From: Norana najaformis
Taxonomy: Eukaryota; Annelida; Clitellata; Crassiclitellata; Hormogastridae
Length of the DNA stretch: 64,000 bases
Direction: 5' to 3'
Assembly (NCBI GenBank): GCA_964023275.1
Contig: OZ029920.1
Location: forward strand, 1,085,572 to 1,149,571
Both the position numbers and the translations under genes were made by a program. The notes under the pieces are model-generated. The model did no database searches. It saw only the letters and a list, made by a program, of their open reading frames with translations, and was not told the origin of the DNA. Position 1 is the first letter of the stretch. Each line of letters starts with the position of its first letter. Below, piece after piece: positions 1 through 10,590 of the stretch.

Positions 1-647
1 TTTGTTTGAATTGTTTGACGGAATTGCTTCTCGACTGAAGTCACATCATTGCATTTATGTGATGAATGCTTTTCCACAAAACACGACACGCATAGGATTT
101 TCTTGCAATCTGCGCAATAAAGGTCTAACGACTTTTGATTATGATCAGTGCAATTTACTGTTCGCAGCATTTTTCTGATGTCTTCTTCCGTTTCACTTCC
201 AATTTTCGCAACATGATGGTTTTTGCTCAATTTCTGCAGCTTATGTGCTTTTGCACAAATATCGCAAAAGTTGTTTCTGCATTCAAAGCAGCGCATCGTA
301 GCAGTTCTTGTCTTTTCCTCTCCCTCATAGAGATCTTTGCATATATCACAAAGAGATGCTGACGTGCTACTTAGTTGCAAATCATTTATGACTTCCTTGA
401 GATGTTCTATGAAGAAGTTTTTCTGGAATCCGTCCAGACCATCAGCTGGAACGGTAAACATTTTTCTGCACAAAGGACAATGCATACTGTCTCCCGGTTT
501 CTTATTTGATGCATCGACCGTTTGTTTAAGGCATTCGAGACAAAACGTGTGAATGCATGGCAACATTCTGGGATCAGTAAATGCTCGAAAACATATGCAG
601 CATTCCGTCAGTTTCTGAAGTTGATGTCCCGCTTCACTCATGTTCAT
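1..647 (-). CDS. TRIM-type RING/B-box protein, 5' part (copy C)
   Basis: Minus-strand ORF from ATG at 647-645, open for 215 codons to the left window edge, so the 3' part is outside. A C3HC4 RING occupies about residues 16-60 (ECCICF, LPCIHTFC, CPLC). B-box 1 is at about 100-145 (LCDICKD, CFECRNNFCDIC) and B-box 2 at about 166-199 (CTDHNQK, YCADC, CVSCF, HSSHKC). The coiled coil would follow. It aligns codon for codon with the ORF starting at 49495 (Cys166 falls at the same codon), with roughly five of six residues identical by eye. RBCC proteins are usually RING E3 ubiquitin ligases; that role is inferred here. The start is the first ATG (MNMSEAG) and is shared with the paralogue. By analogy a Kelch exon should lie beyond the edge. 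No stop or frameshift is visible. Confidence 0.85.
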   Translation of the reverse strand, partial: MNMSEAGHQLQKLTECCICFRAFTDPRMLPCIHTFCLECLKQTVDASNKKPGDSMHCPLCRKMFTVPADGLDGFQKNFFIEHLKEVINDLQLSSTSASLCDICKDLYEGEEKTRTATMRCFECRNNFCDICAKAHKLQKLSKNHHVAKIGSETEEDIRKMLRTVNCTDHNQKSLDLYCADCKKILCVSCFVEKHSSHKCNDVTSVEKQFRQTIQT

Positions 648-1613
648 TGGTTTAATTGCCGTCTGCAAGTAAAATGTTACATTTCAACTCGGATTATTTT
701 GGACCACCAATTAAGTTTGCTAACAATTATTTTTTACGAAATGACAAATTATTAACGTTTTACAGTGAATTTCATTGGACGAAGCTGCTTGAAAATGCTA
801 GCAAAAGATCAGAAGATTAGGTAATGTGCAAGAAAAATCTCAGGTTTTGCTATGGCAAAATTGGCCTCGCTAAATTCTGCAATGAGGGCAGCAGTTCATT
901 TATATCGACGAATCGTAGTGCAAGACTTGTTAATTAGTAATCCCACGTCATTGGCAATCAACGGGTCAGTTTTCCACTCCTTAATTTTTATTTTCGATTT
1001 CAAATTCTAAGATTTGCGCTGGTCGAATGAATTTATTTTTATAGTACTTTCTAAGAAAAATTCATATGAGAGGCAATAATCTCTAAATTTTCTCCAACAC
1101 CGAGAAAGCCGTTTTTAATTTGCACTCATTTCTTGTTTTTTACACCTGTCATCAAAGTCTACAGGCTAAGACAGCTTTACGGTCGGCGCAACACTACACT
1201 ACAAAACAATTTGTATAATCAACTCCAGCAATCACAGTACAGGGTATGGATTTAACAAATTAACAAATTAAGCGACAGTTGGGACCTAAGAAAAGAGTAA
1301 AATGGTTTCTTACTTTGCAATTTCTTCTCGACAGTTTCTCATTCAGATATGTTGCTAGCTAAATGAGGTCAATCTGTGCAGGCGAATGACAGCACAGCTA
1401 ATTTGTCTGCAACTGTCTTGGTCGCTATATTTGTTTTAGACTGGTCTCCCGTGTACCGCAAGCGACTGACTGATTGGCAAAGGCAGAAACCTCTTACTAA
1501 TTTACCTCAGTTATACAAGCGATTACAGGATCTATGGCATAGTTCATCTTCTAAAGATTTATTAGTCGCAATTTTCAAATTACTGTTTGTTCAATGACTT
1601 TAAAGACAAATGT
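648..1613 (-). repeat. Duplicated 5' flank of TRIM copy C
   Basis: This stretch upstream of the ATG aligns with 49496-50457 upstream of paralogue B. Shared landmarks are TTTCAACTC.GATTATTTTG, the CTACAG.(C/A)TAAGACAGCTTT block and, at the far end, AATGACTTTAAAGACAAATG. Similarity has substitutions and small indels throughout and no long ORF is kept in both copies. It probably holds promoter and 5' UTR sequence, but I cannot point to a TATA box. Confidence 0.75.
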
Positions 1614-1734
1614 TGCCTTTTGCCCTTTATTAACTTAATGATGACTTTATTTAACATTTTCAGTTTTATGTAAATGAAGTTCAGGAATTGGAGCTTTTGA
1701 ATGAAAAAGAGTTTTACATAGGAGCGAGAAACGA

Positions 1735-2175
1735 GAATTAAAGGTGTCTCACGCATCAAACGCCTAACGATATATTGTGGCCGTTGACAGCGACATTATT
1801 CTGATGTTGTCATTTACTGACTAACTGACTAACTGACTGACTGACTGACTGACTGACTGACTGACTGACTGACTGACTGACTGACTGAATGACTGACTGA
1901 CATGTTTGAATGAAAACGCCATCCACCTTCTAAAGGACACACATATCACGCAGAGTAATCTTACCAAGATCCTATTTCATGTGGAACCTGAGGTCAGATG
2001 TGAGGCTGAAGGTCATCCTGCACAGTCGGCATCTTTCACTGTGACAACTCTAGGAGCACGAGACGCATTTTTGATCCAGTGCTGACTGAGTGACTCATTC
2101 ACTCACTCACTGACAAGAGGTTTTCATCTTTAAAGTTCATTGTTTTTATTCTGACCCGATGTTCGTTCACCAAGA
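1735..2175. repeat. Dispersed repeat with internal (CTGA)n
   Basis: It begins with the arm AAAGGTGTCTCACG, runs through GGCCGTTGACAGCGAC, holds a CTGA tetranucleotide array (1814-1899), and continues to CTTTAAAGTTCATTG.TTTTATT. The same order (arm, GTTGACGGCGACAA.ACTCTGA, tetranucleotide array, TTTAAAGTTC) recurs at 27435-27830, so the array is part of a transposed unit. Confidence 0.65.
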
Positions 2176-2355
2176 TGTTTTCATCTCATATGTTTCCTGT
2201 ATTTTGCTCTGTTCTTGTGATACTCTTTGAACATCGAATTCAGGTCGATGTCAGTGACCCTTTTCATGGTGCAATGTGTATTGCTAAGCAAAGATTTCTG
2301 TCGAAAAAACATAGCTTAGTTCAGACTGAAGAACATAAAGCGTCATACTTACATA

Positions 2356-2515
2356 CCCACCTAAATACATACACACATACATACATACCCACCTAAATAC
2401 ATACACACATACATACATACCCACCTAAATACATACACACATACATACATACCCACCTAAATACATACACACATACATACATACCCACAAAAGTACATAC
2501 ACACATACATACATA
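2356..2515. repeat. 32-bp minisatellite, 5 copies
   Basis: Five head-to-tail 32-bp units begin at 2356, 2388, 2420, 2452 and 2484, each starting CCCAC and carrying ACATACACACATACATACAT. The last unit is slightly diverged (CCCACAAAAGTACAT). It lies in a CATA-rich microsatellite context. Apparent ORFs across it are simple-repeat artefacts. Confidence 0.9.
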
Positions 2516-2564
2516 TTATGACCTTTTCTGGATAAAAAATGGGAACTACAAATGCCGGTATAAA

Positions 2565-3288
2565 AGGAAAGGCCATCCTCGGGACGCTGCCCAGCCAGCG
2601 ACCGCGGAAAAGGCAGCGACAAGACACAGCTTTAAAACGTTACCTCGCTTAAGGAAGGGGCCAACCCTGAATCTTCATTTAAGAAAACAACATTCGGCGC
2701 AGAGGTGGTGAGGAACGAAAATAGGTGTTAAGCTGTTAGTGGCTCAGCGCTTAGCACTTGGTTGGAGTCACCCGGCTACACCAAGGAACTTACAAATTAC
2801 GACCGTTGCAGCGCTTAGTGACATCTTACGGCTGTCATGGCCATCAACACTGAATATTGAACATTTTAACATCTCTAACCTGGATGTCATCGAACAACAA
2901 TTTAACGAAATCGCGGTTTATTTACATAATGTAAAATCCGATTTAAAGGTGTTTAAGAGAAACCAAATAATAGTAATACGTCGTGTTCAGCAACAGATGC
3001 TTAGAGTATTTGGGTTCCCTGTTTAAAAACGGTTATAGAAAGGTCAAGCAGGGTCGACTTTAATCACCCCGGCACCCCTCAAGAAGTCCTTGGAAACTGG
3101 GTACTGCCAATGAAGAATGATAATAATGGCCAACATTTAAAGTTTTGACGCGCTTAATTCCATTTTTTTCACATTTTAAATGCCTCATTTTTATGAAACA
3201 CAAGCACCAGGTTTGATTAGAAACGTAGTAAAATGTCGATGTTAACTGTACTGGCAGCCACAAGCCGTTAAACGCTCAATTCTATTGA
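2565..3288 (+). repeat. Composite repeat with tRNA-derived SINE head
   Basis: The leader GGCCATCCTCGGGACG...ACCCTGAATCTTCATTT is shared with 51470-51560 and 54610-54740. A tRNA-like head follows at about 2733-2775 (A-box-like TGGCTCAGCGC, B-box-like GGTTGGAGTCACCC), then the body with GACATCTTACGGCTGTCATGGCC. The reverse arm TTTAAAGGTGTTTAAG is at 2941-2956. The tail AAGGTCAAGCAGGGTCGACTTTAA...CACAAGCCGTTAAACGC runs up to the transposon insertion at 3292. The 95-codon ORF at 2739 is within this repeat and is not a gene. Confidence 0.7.
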
Positions 3289-3291
3289 TAA

Positions 3292-3421
3292 CACTGGCCA
3301 ACAGAAAAATTTTTTTTTCTTGTTGCCTTCGGTTTTAGACCTGTTCTTGGGGTAATTTTGGGCGCTGATTCAGAAAATGTCATTGGATTGAGTGCATCAG
3401 GTCTAGTTTCTGAGATATCGT
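3292..3421 (+). repeat. Left terminal inverted repeat
   Basis: It starts CACTGGCCAACA and contains TTGTTGCCT, TGTTCTTGGGGTAATTTTG, GCTGATTCAGAAAA, and finally CAGGTCTAGTTTCTGAGATAT. Each block has its reverse complement in the same order at 5795-5914, with small indels. Confidence 0.85.
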
Positions 3422-3726
3422 CGATTTTGTAAAGAAAACCCAGTCCACTCTTTAAACGATGTCTTTGGCAAAACTAAAATGTCATAATAAGCTTTATTTA
3501 TGGCTAATTATAATTCTTGCTGATTCATATAATGCCTACATCCTTATAATGTAAAATCAGCATATCTTGCCGCGTGCTGAGATATTGCTGATTCAACGAA
3601 ATAACTATTCCGTAGCCTACAGCTTACTCAGCACTAAATTCATGGCCTCATTTAGAATTTATTTGTGCTTATACAGCGTTTCATGGTTTCGAACTATGTA
3701 AATAGATTATGCTGAAGTCAGCATTT
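3364..3726. promoter_or_regulatory. Subterminal GCTGATTC motifs
   Basis: GCTGATTC occurs at 3364-3371, 3519-3526 and 3587-3594. Reverse-orientation AATCAGCA is at 3555-3562, and the near-palindrome TGCTGAAGTCAGCA at 3710-3723. The right end has GAATCAGC at 5846-5853. Clustered short motifs in both orientations near the ends are what subterminal transposase-binding sites of CACTA-type elements look like. Binding is inference. Confidence 0.45.
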
Positions 3727-3732
3727 ATAGCC

Positions 3733-3741
3733 TATATAAAC
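3733..3741 (+). promoter_or_regulatory. TATA box of the transposase gene
   Basis: CTATATAAA sits about 155 bp before the ORF start, the right arrangement for a core promoter with a start site near 3765 and a 5' UTR of about 130 nt. A pyrimidine-rich AG (ATTTAATTCCTCAG, ending about 3875) could be an acceptor for a short 5' UTR intron; this is unproven. Confidence 0.5.
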
Positions 3742-3895
3742 CGCCTCCTGAAAGCTAGAGCAGCCGCAGTCGTCTTAGGGCATATTAAGAGTTGGTCGCA
3801 AGAACAATCTGTGAATGTGAGCATTAAATAACTACATGTTCTTACTATTTTTAGGTTAGTCATTTAATTCCTCAGATGCGAACATCCTTAAGGTT

Positions 3896-5599
3896 ATGGC
3901 TACTTCCAGACGGAGCTGCATTAACCATCCAGACATATTCTGCTACATTTGTGGGGAATACACACTAAAAGCAAACAGGAAACCGATTTCTGAGTTTGTA
4001 AAAAGAGCATATGTAGGTTATTTTGGTGTCAAACTTGGAGATCAAGATAAGCAATGGGCTCCTCATACAGTATGCAAAACTTGTATTGAACAATTGCGCC
4101 ACTGGACAATTGGAAAGAGAAGCTGCCTGAAATTTGGTGTACCGATGGTTTGGAGGGAACAGATAAACCACTTCGACGACTGTTACTTTTGTATGGTTAA
4201 TATCATAGGCATCAATCGAAATAATCGTCACAAGTTGTCTTACTCTGATATACCTTCAGCCAGGAGACCTGTTCCGCATTCGGATATTGTACCAGTTCCA
4301 CCTTTTCGCGAACTACCTCAGCTCTCAGACGATGAGACTTGCATGTCCAATATCGGACAAGATGACGAAAGTGAAGAAAGTGGGGGCAGTGACAGTGATT
4401 TCCAATCAACTTCACACAGTGAACGTTTTGACCAAAAAGAGTTGAGTGATCTGATCAGGGACTTAAATCTTTCCAAAGAGTCCTCTGAATTGCTTGCGTC
4501 CAGACTAAAGGAAAAGAATGCACTTCAGCCTGGAACGAAAATTACAATTTATAGAAACAGAGAAAAGGATTTGCTGCCATTCTTTACCGAAGACAACAAC
4601 CTAGTATTCTGTTATGACATCAGCAACTTATTGAAGAAAATTGGTCTGTCGGATTACAGCCCAGATGAGTGGCGTCTTTTTATCGACAGTTCAAAACGTA
4701 GTCTGAAATGTGTGCTTTTAAATAATGGCAACAAATTTGGTTCTATTCCAATCGGTCACTCCACCAGGATGAAAGAAGAGTACAATGCCATCTCTTTAGT
4801 ACTGGAAAAGATAAAATACAAAGAACACCAATGAGTAATTTGTGTAGACTTGAAGATGGTAAATTTCCTCCTTGGTCAACAAAGTGGCTACACAAAGTAT
4901 CCCTGCTTTTTGTGTCTTTGGGACAGTAGAGCCAAGCATGAACATTGGACAAGAAAAGATTGGCCTTCGAGGAAAGACATGGTGGTTGGAGCTCAAAATG
5001 TAATCAAGGAATCTTTGGTGGCACGAGATAGGATCATACTGCCACCACTACATATAAAGCTAGGCCTGATGAAACAATTTGTCAGGGCTTTGAATAAAGA
5101 AGGTTCATGCTTCGAATACATAGTACACAAGTTACCAGGAATTACAATGGAAAAATTGAAGGCTGGAATCTTCGATGGTCCACAGATCAGGCAACTTATG
5201 AATGACCCACTTTTCATACCATCAATGAATGAAATCGAATCTTGTGCCTGGTCTTCCTTTGTTCTTGTAACAAAAAATTTTCTTGGCAACAAGAAGGCAG
5301 ACAATTATGCACAACTAGTAGAGGATATGCTTCTTCATTTCAACAAGCTTGGCTGCAACATGAGCATTAAAGTCCATTATCTCCACAGTCACTTAGATCG
5401 CTTTCCAGAGAATCTTGGTGACTTCAGCGAAGAGCAAGGTGAAAGATTTCACCAAGACATCAAAACAATGGAAAATCGATATCAAGGAAGATGGGATGCA
5501 CACATGATGGCAGACTATTGCTGGAATATTATGCGCGATTGTTCCGGCAGATGCCACACTCGGAAATCGTACAAAAGGAGCTTCTTCGGTGTCGAATGA
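3896..5599 (+). pseudogene. Transposase-like ORF interrupted by one TGA
   Basis: One reading frame of 568 codons including the terminal stop, starting ATG 3896 (MATSRRSC) and ending TGA 5597-5599. Codon 313 (4832-4834) is TGA, splitting it into 312 and about 254 codons. The frame continues unshifted and the protein character is the same on both sides. Visible features: Cys pairs C16/C19, C60/C63 and C96/C99 (FCYICG, VCKTC, CYFC); an acidic Ser-rich linker at about 143-172; IDSSKRSLK with D264; VDLKMV with D318; PCFLC (C337/C340); YLHSHLD (about 484-490); and GERFHQD with E506. D264, D318 and E506 are candidate DDE residues with a zinc-binding insertion; this is inference. From memory, similar uncharacterised proteins are widespread in invertebrates. 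Gene and TIRs belong together, so I read it as the element's transposase, recently inactivated or read through. Confidence 0.8.
4832..4834 (+). other. In-frame TGA in transposase
   Basis: The stop lies between ...KEHQ and VICVDLK, five codons before the proposed second catalytic Asp. A single G-to-A change in TGG would create it. No other stop, frameshift or indel is seen across the frame. Confidence 0.85.
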
Positions 5600-5711
5600 C
5601 TTGAAATTTTTATAACAAACTTGTTCTGTTTGGTATCATATAAGTACAGTTTCAGGTACTACCATTTTCTTTTAAGTATTTGTATTATTTTGTTTATTTA
5701 GTGTATCACAT

Positions 5712-5717
5712 AATAAA
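5712..5717 (+). terminator. Poly(A) signal of the transposase gene
   Basis: AATAAA lies 113 bp after the stop codon and 78 bp before the right TIR, so the transcript would end inside the element. Confidence 0.6.
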
Positions 5718-5794
5718 TTGAGCACTACATAATTATAGCTATAGCCTTATGTTTTATGGGCGAGCAGAGGCAAGGACTGGTATATGGCATAATG

Positions 5795-5914
5795 TTCTAT
5801 ATCTCGAAAACTAGACCTGCTGGGAGAAAACTGGTGCCTTTTCTGGAATCAGCAGGTCAAATATACCCAGAAACAGTTCTAACATTTGAGGCAACAAATT
5901 ATGTGTTGGCCAGT
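5795..5914 (-). repeat. Right terminal inverted repeat
   Basis: Read on the minus strand it starts CACTGGCCAACACATAA and continues with GTTGCCT, GTTTCTGGGTATATTTG, GCTGATTCCAGAAAAGG and CAGGTCTAGTTTTCGAGATAT, matching the left TIR in order. Confidence 0.85.
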
Positions 5915-5917
5915 GTA

Positions 5918-6346
<429 letters not shown>

Positions 6347-6359
6347 AAAGGCATAGTCA

Positions 6360-8560
6360 TAGGCAAAGGGTTGCGTAGCGGGTCGGTGAAGCACAAAGAA
6401 ACTACCATTCGGATAAGAAACAACACATCTTATATTTTTAGTCAGTCTTCTAGCCTATCGAGCGTCAAGGATTTCGGCCGATTATGTCCAAAGAAGTGTT
6501 ATTCGGAATTCGCATTGAATATCTAACATGTATATGGATGTAATCGTCATGGAGATTTTAATCGACGCATCAACCCGACGGTCGGTCAGAAGCAGATGGA
6601 GTTGATGTTGAGATGTTTATTCGAATTCATTGCATTATACAGCGTATCGTCTATGTGTAGGCCAATCCATCGATGGTTGGTTGACAAAATCTGTCCACTG
6701 ACCACTGGTTACTCTCGAATTAACTACAGCAGTTCGGTTCAGCGATTGAACTCTGGTTTTCCTCTCCAGCATTCCTCTACTCACTCGATACTGATATGCT
6801 GCTATCAGTATGAGTTTTAACGGATTAAGTGAAGCGAAGAATTTATGGCGAGGCAACTGGCTGGCAATACATAGGACTACGAATGACTGGACTTGAGTGG
6901 TAACCGTATGGCGTGTGATGCAGTGCTGCCCTGCTCAAACACTATGTGGTTCTTAAGACACACTCTTTGTGATTATATGCTTATAATTATGTATGTATCC
7001 ATATAGGAATATAAATAAATAAATAAATAAAATAAATATTATATATGTATGTATGTGCATATGTATGTATATATGTATGTCTGCATGCTTCATGTATGTG
7101 CGTATATGCATGCATGTATGAATGTAGTCAACTGGACTACTCAACATTGAATAAATCAATATTTAAAGTCATTGGCTACGACAACATGAACAGTCTCTAA
7201 CACTATTCCTTATCTGATAAGGCGTGTTATCTGTACGCAGAGGTTCTGCCTAAGCTTATCAGCAGGATGCATGAGTAGCAAGGTAGCGAGGCTGAGCTGT
7301 TGTAAGAAACCAAGGCAGTCAGCAGTAACTGAGAATCAATATCAGTAGCATACACTGACCTAATTTAACAGACGCCGTATCAATTAAGATCGTGTTGCGA
7401 TTACTACACAAAGTAAGACATGTTTTTATTTATTTTGCCTGAGTCTTAGCTAGTGCTTGATCTGTTAAAGCCATACATTCCACTGTGATATTTGGAGTTG
7501 GAATAACGCACTATTTTGTAGTCTAAATGTAGCGTTGCGGCGATGTCAGAGGCTTTCAAAGCCTGTATATTTTCGCTATAGATATGTACGACAAGAGGTG
7601 CTTTGCAAAGTCAAGTCTTGGCGTTGGTTGGAGAATACTTTAAGTTAATTTGCTCTTTTGTCAATTTATCTTAGAAAATACAAGTAGGCCTAATTTATTT
7701 ATTGGACTAAAGCAAATCTAACAACGAAGAACTTGAAATCGAAAGTAAAAAATGAAGCTTTGGGAAATTAAACGACATAATTTCATTGACGCAGAATAAT
7801 ATCACTCAGCAAATGATGAATGAAGATTCGCTGAAAATTGTAATCGTAATCGCAAACTCGAGATTTCTTAAGTGCTCAACGAAGCTGAATTGCGAGAACC
7901 AGCTTATTCACAGACTCTCAATTAAAACAAAATCGCGAGGCAGGAGGGTTATAAATTGTTCCGGTTCAAGACCCAAGAGTCAGGGAAGCAGATAGTCAGA
8001 CGACTACGGTTGATGGTGACTGAAATTGGAGCGACAAAATAGAAAAGGGGAAGAAGAAGGTTCAGGATGGAGCAGTGGAAGTGGAATGTTTTCAGTCTTG
8101 TGTGAAAGACCAGTGCAGAAATTGCAAAGGATGAAGTGATGGCGAATTCGTATGATTGGTCAGATAATTGTCGTAATTCTGGTGAGAGTTTATTCCAGGG
8201 GGAGGAGCAGTTATGGCTATGCAGCGATTTCTCAAAGTTTAAGAATGACGTGCGGGAAGATAGAGAAGTGTCACGCCAGAAGAGGAGCGGGTTGAACAGA
8301 GTTGTTGGATTATAAATAAGTAACAAAATATGATGATTTGGAGGATTCGAGTGTATTGTTGGTAAGTGATAGGACTGTGTACTCTATTCGTTCAGGTATT
8401 TTAAGACAGTGAGTTGATTTGAGAACAGGAGTTATGTGATGCTGTTTCGAAGATTTGGTGACTACACGAGCGAGAGCCTACATTATTGCTTGAATGCGTT
8501 TTATATGGGTGGTGCCTGTATTCGGGAAAACTGCATTTCAGTAGTCTAGTTTTAACATGG
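6360..8560 (-). repeat. Long dispersed repeat, copy 1 (LINE 3' region)
   Basis: It aligns in the same orientation and order with 16500-19165. Landmarks are AAGAAGTGTTATTCGGAAT (6494; also 16612), CAGCAGTAACTGAGA (7320; 18060), CGCGAGAACCAGCTTATTCACAG type sequence (7890; 18525) and GTTTATTCCAG (8188; 18815). It contains the C-terminal end of a LINE ORF on the minus strand, so the rest is probably that element's 3' region. Copy 2 has about 700 bp extra near 17040-17980. Confidence 0.65.
7949..8326 (-). pseudogene. LINE ORF2 C-terminal remnant
   Basis: The 125-codon minus ORF contains SPWNKLSPELRQLSD followed by an Arg/Lys-rich FHTRLKTFHFHC stretch. This is the layout of the extreme C-terminus of CR1/L2/Jockey-type ORF2 proteins (WN-LP, then RLK). 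No reverse transcriptase motif remains. A more decayed copy lies at about 18650-18960. Confidence 0.5.
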
Positions 8561-9689
8561 ATTATAGATGGGACGATGTTAGCTGCTATTTTGAAGTCAA
8601 GCGCGAAATATGTAAGTGTAATTAGTAACTTTTTTCGTGCCGTTGTTTAATGCACAAGGCAACAACCGATGACGCACCAAAGTAAAGTCGCAATCAGATC
8701 AATATCCAGAATATAATTCCACTAAGACAAAGATACAGCTTACGGTGGATCAGCAAAATCAATTAGGTTAAGTTGAGAACAAAGTGACACAAGTGACTGA
8801 GCAGAATGGACAGATAAATGAAGAGAGTTACAGAATCTAGTAATGGACTTGTAAAGAAGGAAAGATGCGTTGATGCTATACTCCTGTATATGCTTGTTAC
8901 AACGAGATTCCTCTGCGCAGCTTTTGCTAAATAATAGTACCAGTATCGAGTGCTTAACGATATCTTATTGTCGTAAGGGATATTTACATTTACCACACAT
9001 TGATGTAATTTATCGTGAAACCGTCGACCTTACAATAATACAGAAGTTATCAATCGATGGTCGTAATTAACATTTACCAGCGAATTTTTATGTATATTAA
9101 GAGAACTTCTTGAAAACAAGTTTATCAGCTACGGTTACACAGATAATATAAATTATGCACATCAGTGCATAGTAATGTGATTAATCAGTTGTTTGAATTA
9201 ATGGAGGAATCTTATCCAGGTTTATTTAAATGAGGAATATATCAGGTCCGAGAAACGATTGAAAGTTGTCTAACAGAGTCTAGTGAGAGTAATGGTACTG
9301 CTTAACGACATCTTACGGTTGCCAGAGGGCGTCTTGGTCGAGATTTTTCACAGCTTATGGTCGAAAACATCAGCAGCAGTGGAAAAAACATGCGGTACAA
9401 CTTCATCAGCTGACTGATAATGAGTAATATATGTGTAGCATTTGAAAAGCAATTTCAGTGTTTTTAAACGAAGACTTACAGTTTTAGTCTATATAGCTCC
9501 AGGTTTTAAATTGACAACCTATTGTGACTATCAGAGCAGCTAATATCGAATTCTTCTTATGTGAGAACCATTTATAAAAAAGGATACGTTGAGGGAAGAT
9601 GTCAAAGAGCCCTATATAACGTCGGATAAAACGAGTTGAAGGTGTTTAACAGAGGCAGAGGTTGGCACAGTTTCGAGCGTTTCTGCTTT

Positions 9690-9693
<4 letters not shown>
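8561..9693. other. No gene seen; repeat debris
   Basis: Only short ORFs without recognisable motifs. A reverse-strand repeat end (TTAACGACATCTTACGGTTGCC) is at 9302-9323 and a diverged arm (GAAGGTGTTTAAC) near 9638-9650. Confidence 0.5.

Positions 9694-9760
<67 letters not shown>
9694..9760. repeat. (TC)n microsatellite
   Basis: About 67 bp of CT repeats; the Arg-Glu repeat ORF on the minus strand is an artefact. Confidence 0.95.
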
Positions 9761-9764
<4 letters not shown>

Positions 9765-10149
9765 GCAGATTTCAAGGAATTTTAGCCCAACTCGAACCAT
9801 AAATTTTTACCTTTATGGTAAAAGCAAAAGCTTTGCATATGGCAGAAAACTCCCACGACCCCAGAGTTTCGGTAGTTGAGCGCTCGCCGCGGAACACGTA
9901 ATGTGTTGGTTCGAGCCATACGATGCATCAATAGACTTGATGTAGCACGTTTTAACTATCTAACAAACCGCTGCACGACATGACAATCCATACAGCTGTG
10001 AGGGAAATCATCTTTTAGACATGAATCTTTGCTAAGACTAATACAGATATTGCTGCCTAATAAGCAATAGTGAGATAAAATCAGTCAACGGTTCTGGAAG
10101 CCGTCAGATGTCGCTAAACTCTGGATACGGCTAAACTATTTGGCTTATT

Positions 10150-10336
10150 TTAGACAACTTTAAGTCGCTTCTTCCAACTTTATTTCTATATCAGTTTGTT
10201 TCTGTAACTCCGCCACTGCCTTTAGTCGGGTAGTGCCAGTCCCAACCCTAGATAAAGGTGGAGGGCGATGTCAAGTCAAATATAAACGAAGTCGACGTCA
10301 ACGGCTCTGGCAGGCACAAGGTGTCGTTAGAAACCA
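10150..10336 (+). repeat. Arm + E module (FE unit)
   Basis: The arm TTAGACAACTTTAAGTCGCTT is followed by ACTCCGCCACTGCC, GGGTAGTGCCAGTCCCAA, GATAAAGGTGGAGGGCGA and GTCGACGTCAACGGC, ending ACAAGGTGTCGTTAG. A diverged member of the window's most abundant repeat. Confidence 0.7.
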
Positions 10337-10415
10337 GATAATGTAATTACTGTCAGTCTTTATATAAGCCAAAATCAAGTAAAGTTCTATGCGATCCGTC
10401 AGACTAGAGATTAGT

Positions 10416-10590
10416 AGTATTTCCAGTGTTTAACGACATCTTATGGCATCAAAGGCTGTTGACGTCGCCCTCCTCCTTCATCCAGGCTTGGCACTGGCAC
10501 TACCCCCAAATAAGGCATTGGCGGAATTTCCAGATTTAAACAAAATGACGGTTATATAATCTTGTAAGGAAACGATTTAAAGGTGTCTAA
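10416..10590 (-). repeat. FE unit, reverse orientation
   Basis: Plus-strand order is TTAACGACATCTTATGGCAT, CCGTTGACGTCGCCCTCC, then AAATAAGGCATTGGCGGAAT and the arm GATTTAAAGGTGTCTAA at 10574-10590: an FE unit read backwards. Confidence 0.75.

Larger units (their letters stand above)
3289..5917 (+). mobile_element. CACTA-like DNA transposon with long TIRs
   Basis: The element runs 3292-5914 and is flanked by TAA at 3289-3291 and 5915-5917, a 3-bp target duplication. Its ends are CACTGGCCAACA and TGTTGGCCAGTG. Inverted repeats of about 120-130 bp follow, imperfect but alignable to GAGATAT about 125 bp in. It carries one ORF on the plus strand with a TATA box and a poly(A) signal. CACTR ends, a 3-bp target duplication, subterminal repeats and a Cys-rich DDE-like protein fit the CMC (CACTA/Mirage/Chapaev) group, but superfamily assignment is inference. 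The flanks read as one uninterrupted copy of a local repeat (GATTCTATT.AT...ACCCTTACACACC, compare 42205-42235), so the empty site can be reconstructed. Confidence 0.8.

Noticed and set aside
135-755. Three plus-strand ORFs over TRIM copy C
   Set aside because: They are antisense shadows of the minus-strand RBCC frame, which carries the Cys/His motifs.
2733-2775. tRNA-like heads as genuine tRNA genes
   Set aside because: A and B boxes are degenerate, no cloverleaf can be completed, and the heads occur in ten repeat copies.
4832-4834. TGA as a selenocysteine codon
   Set aside because: No adjacent Cys-type redox motif or evident SECIS hairpin; a Trp-to-stop change is simpler.
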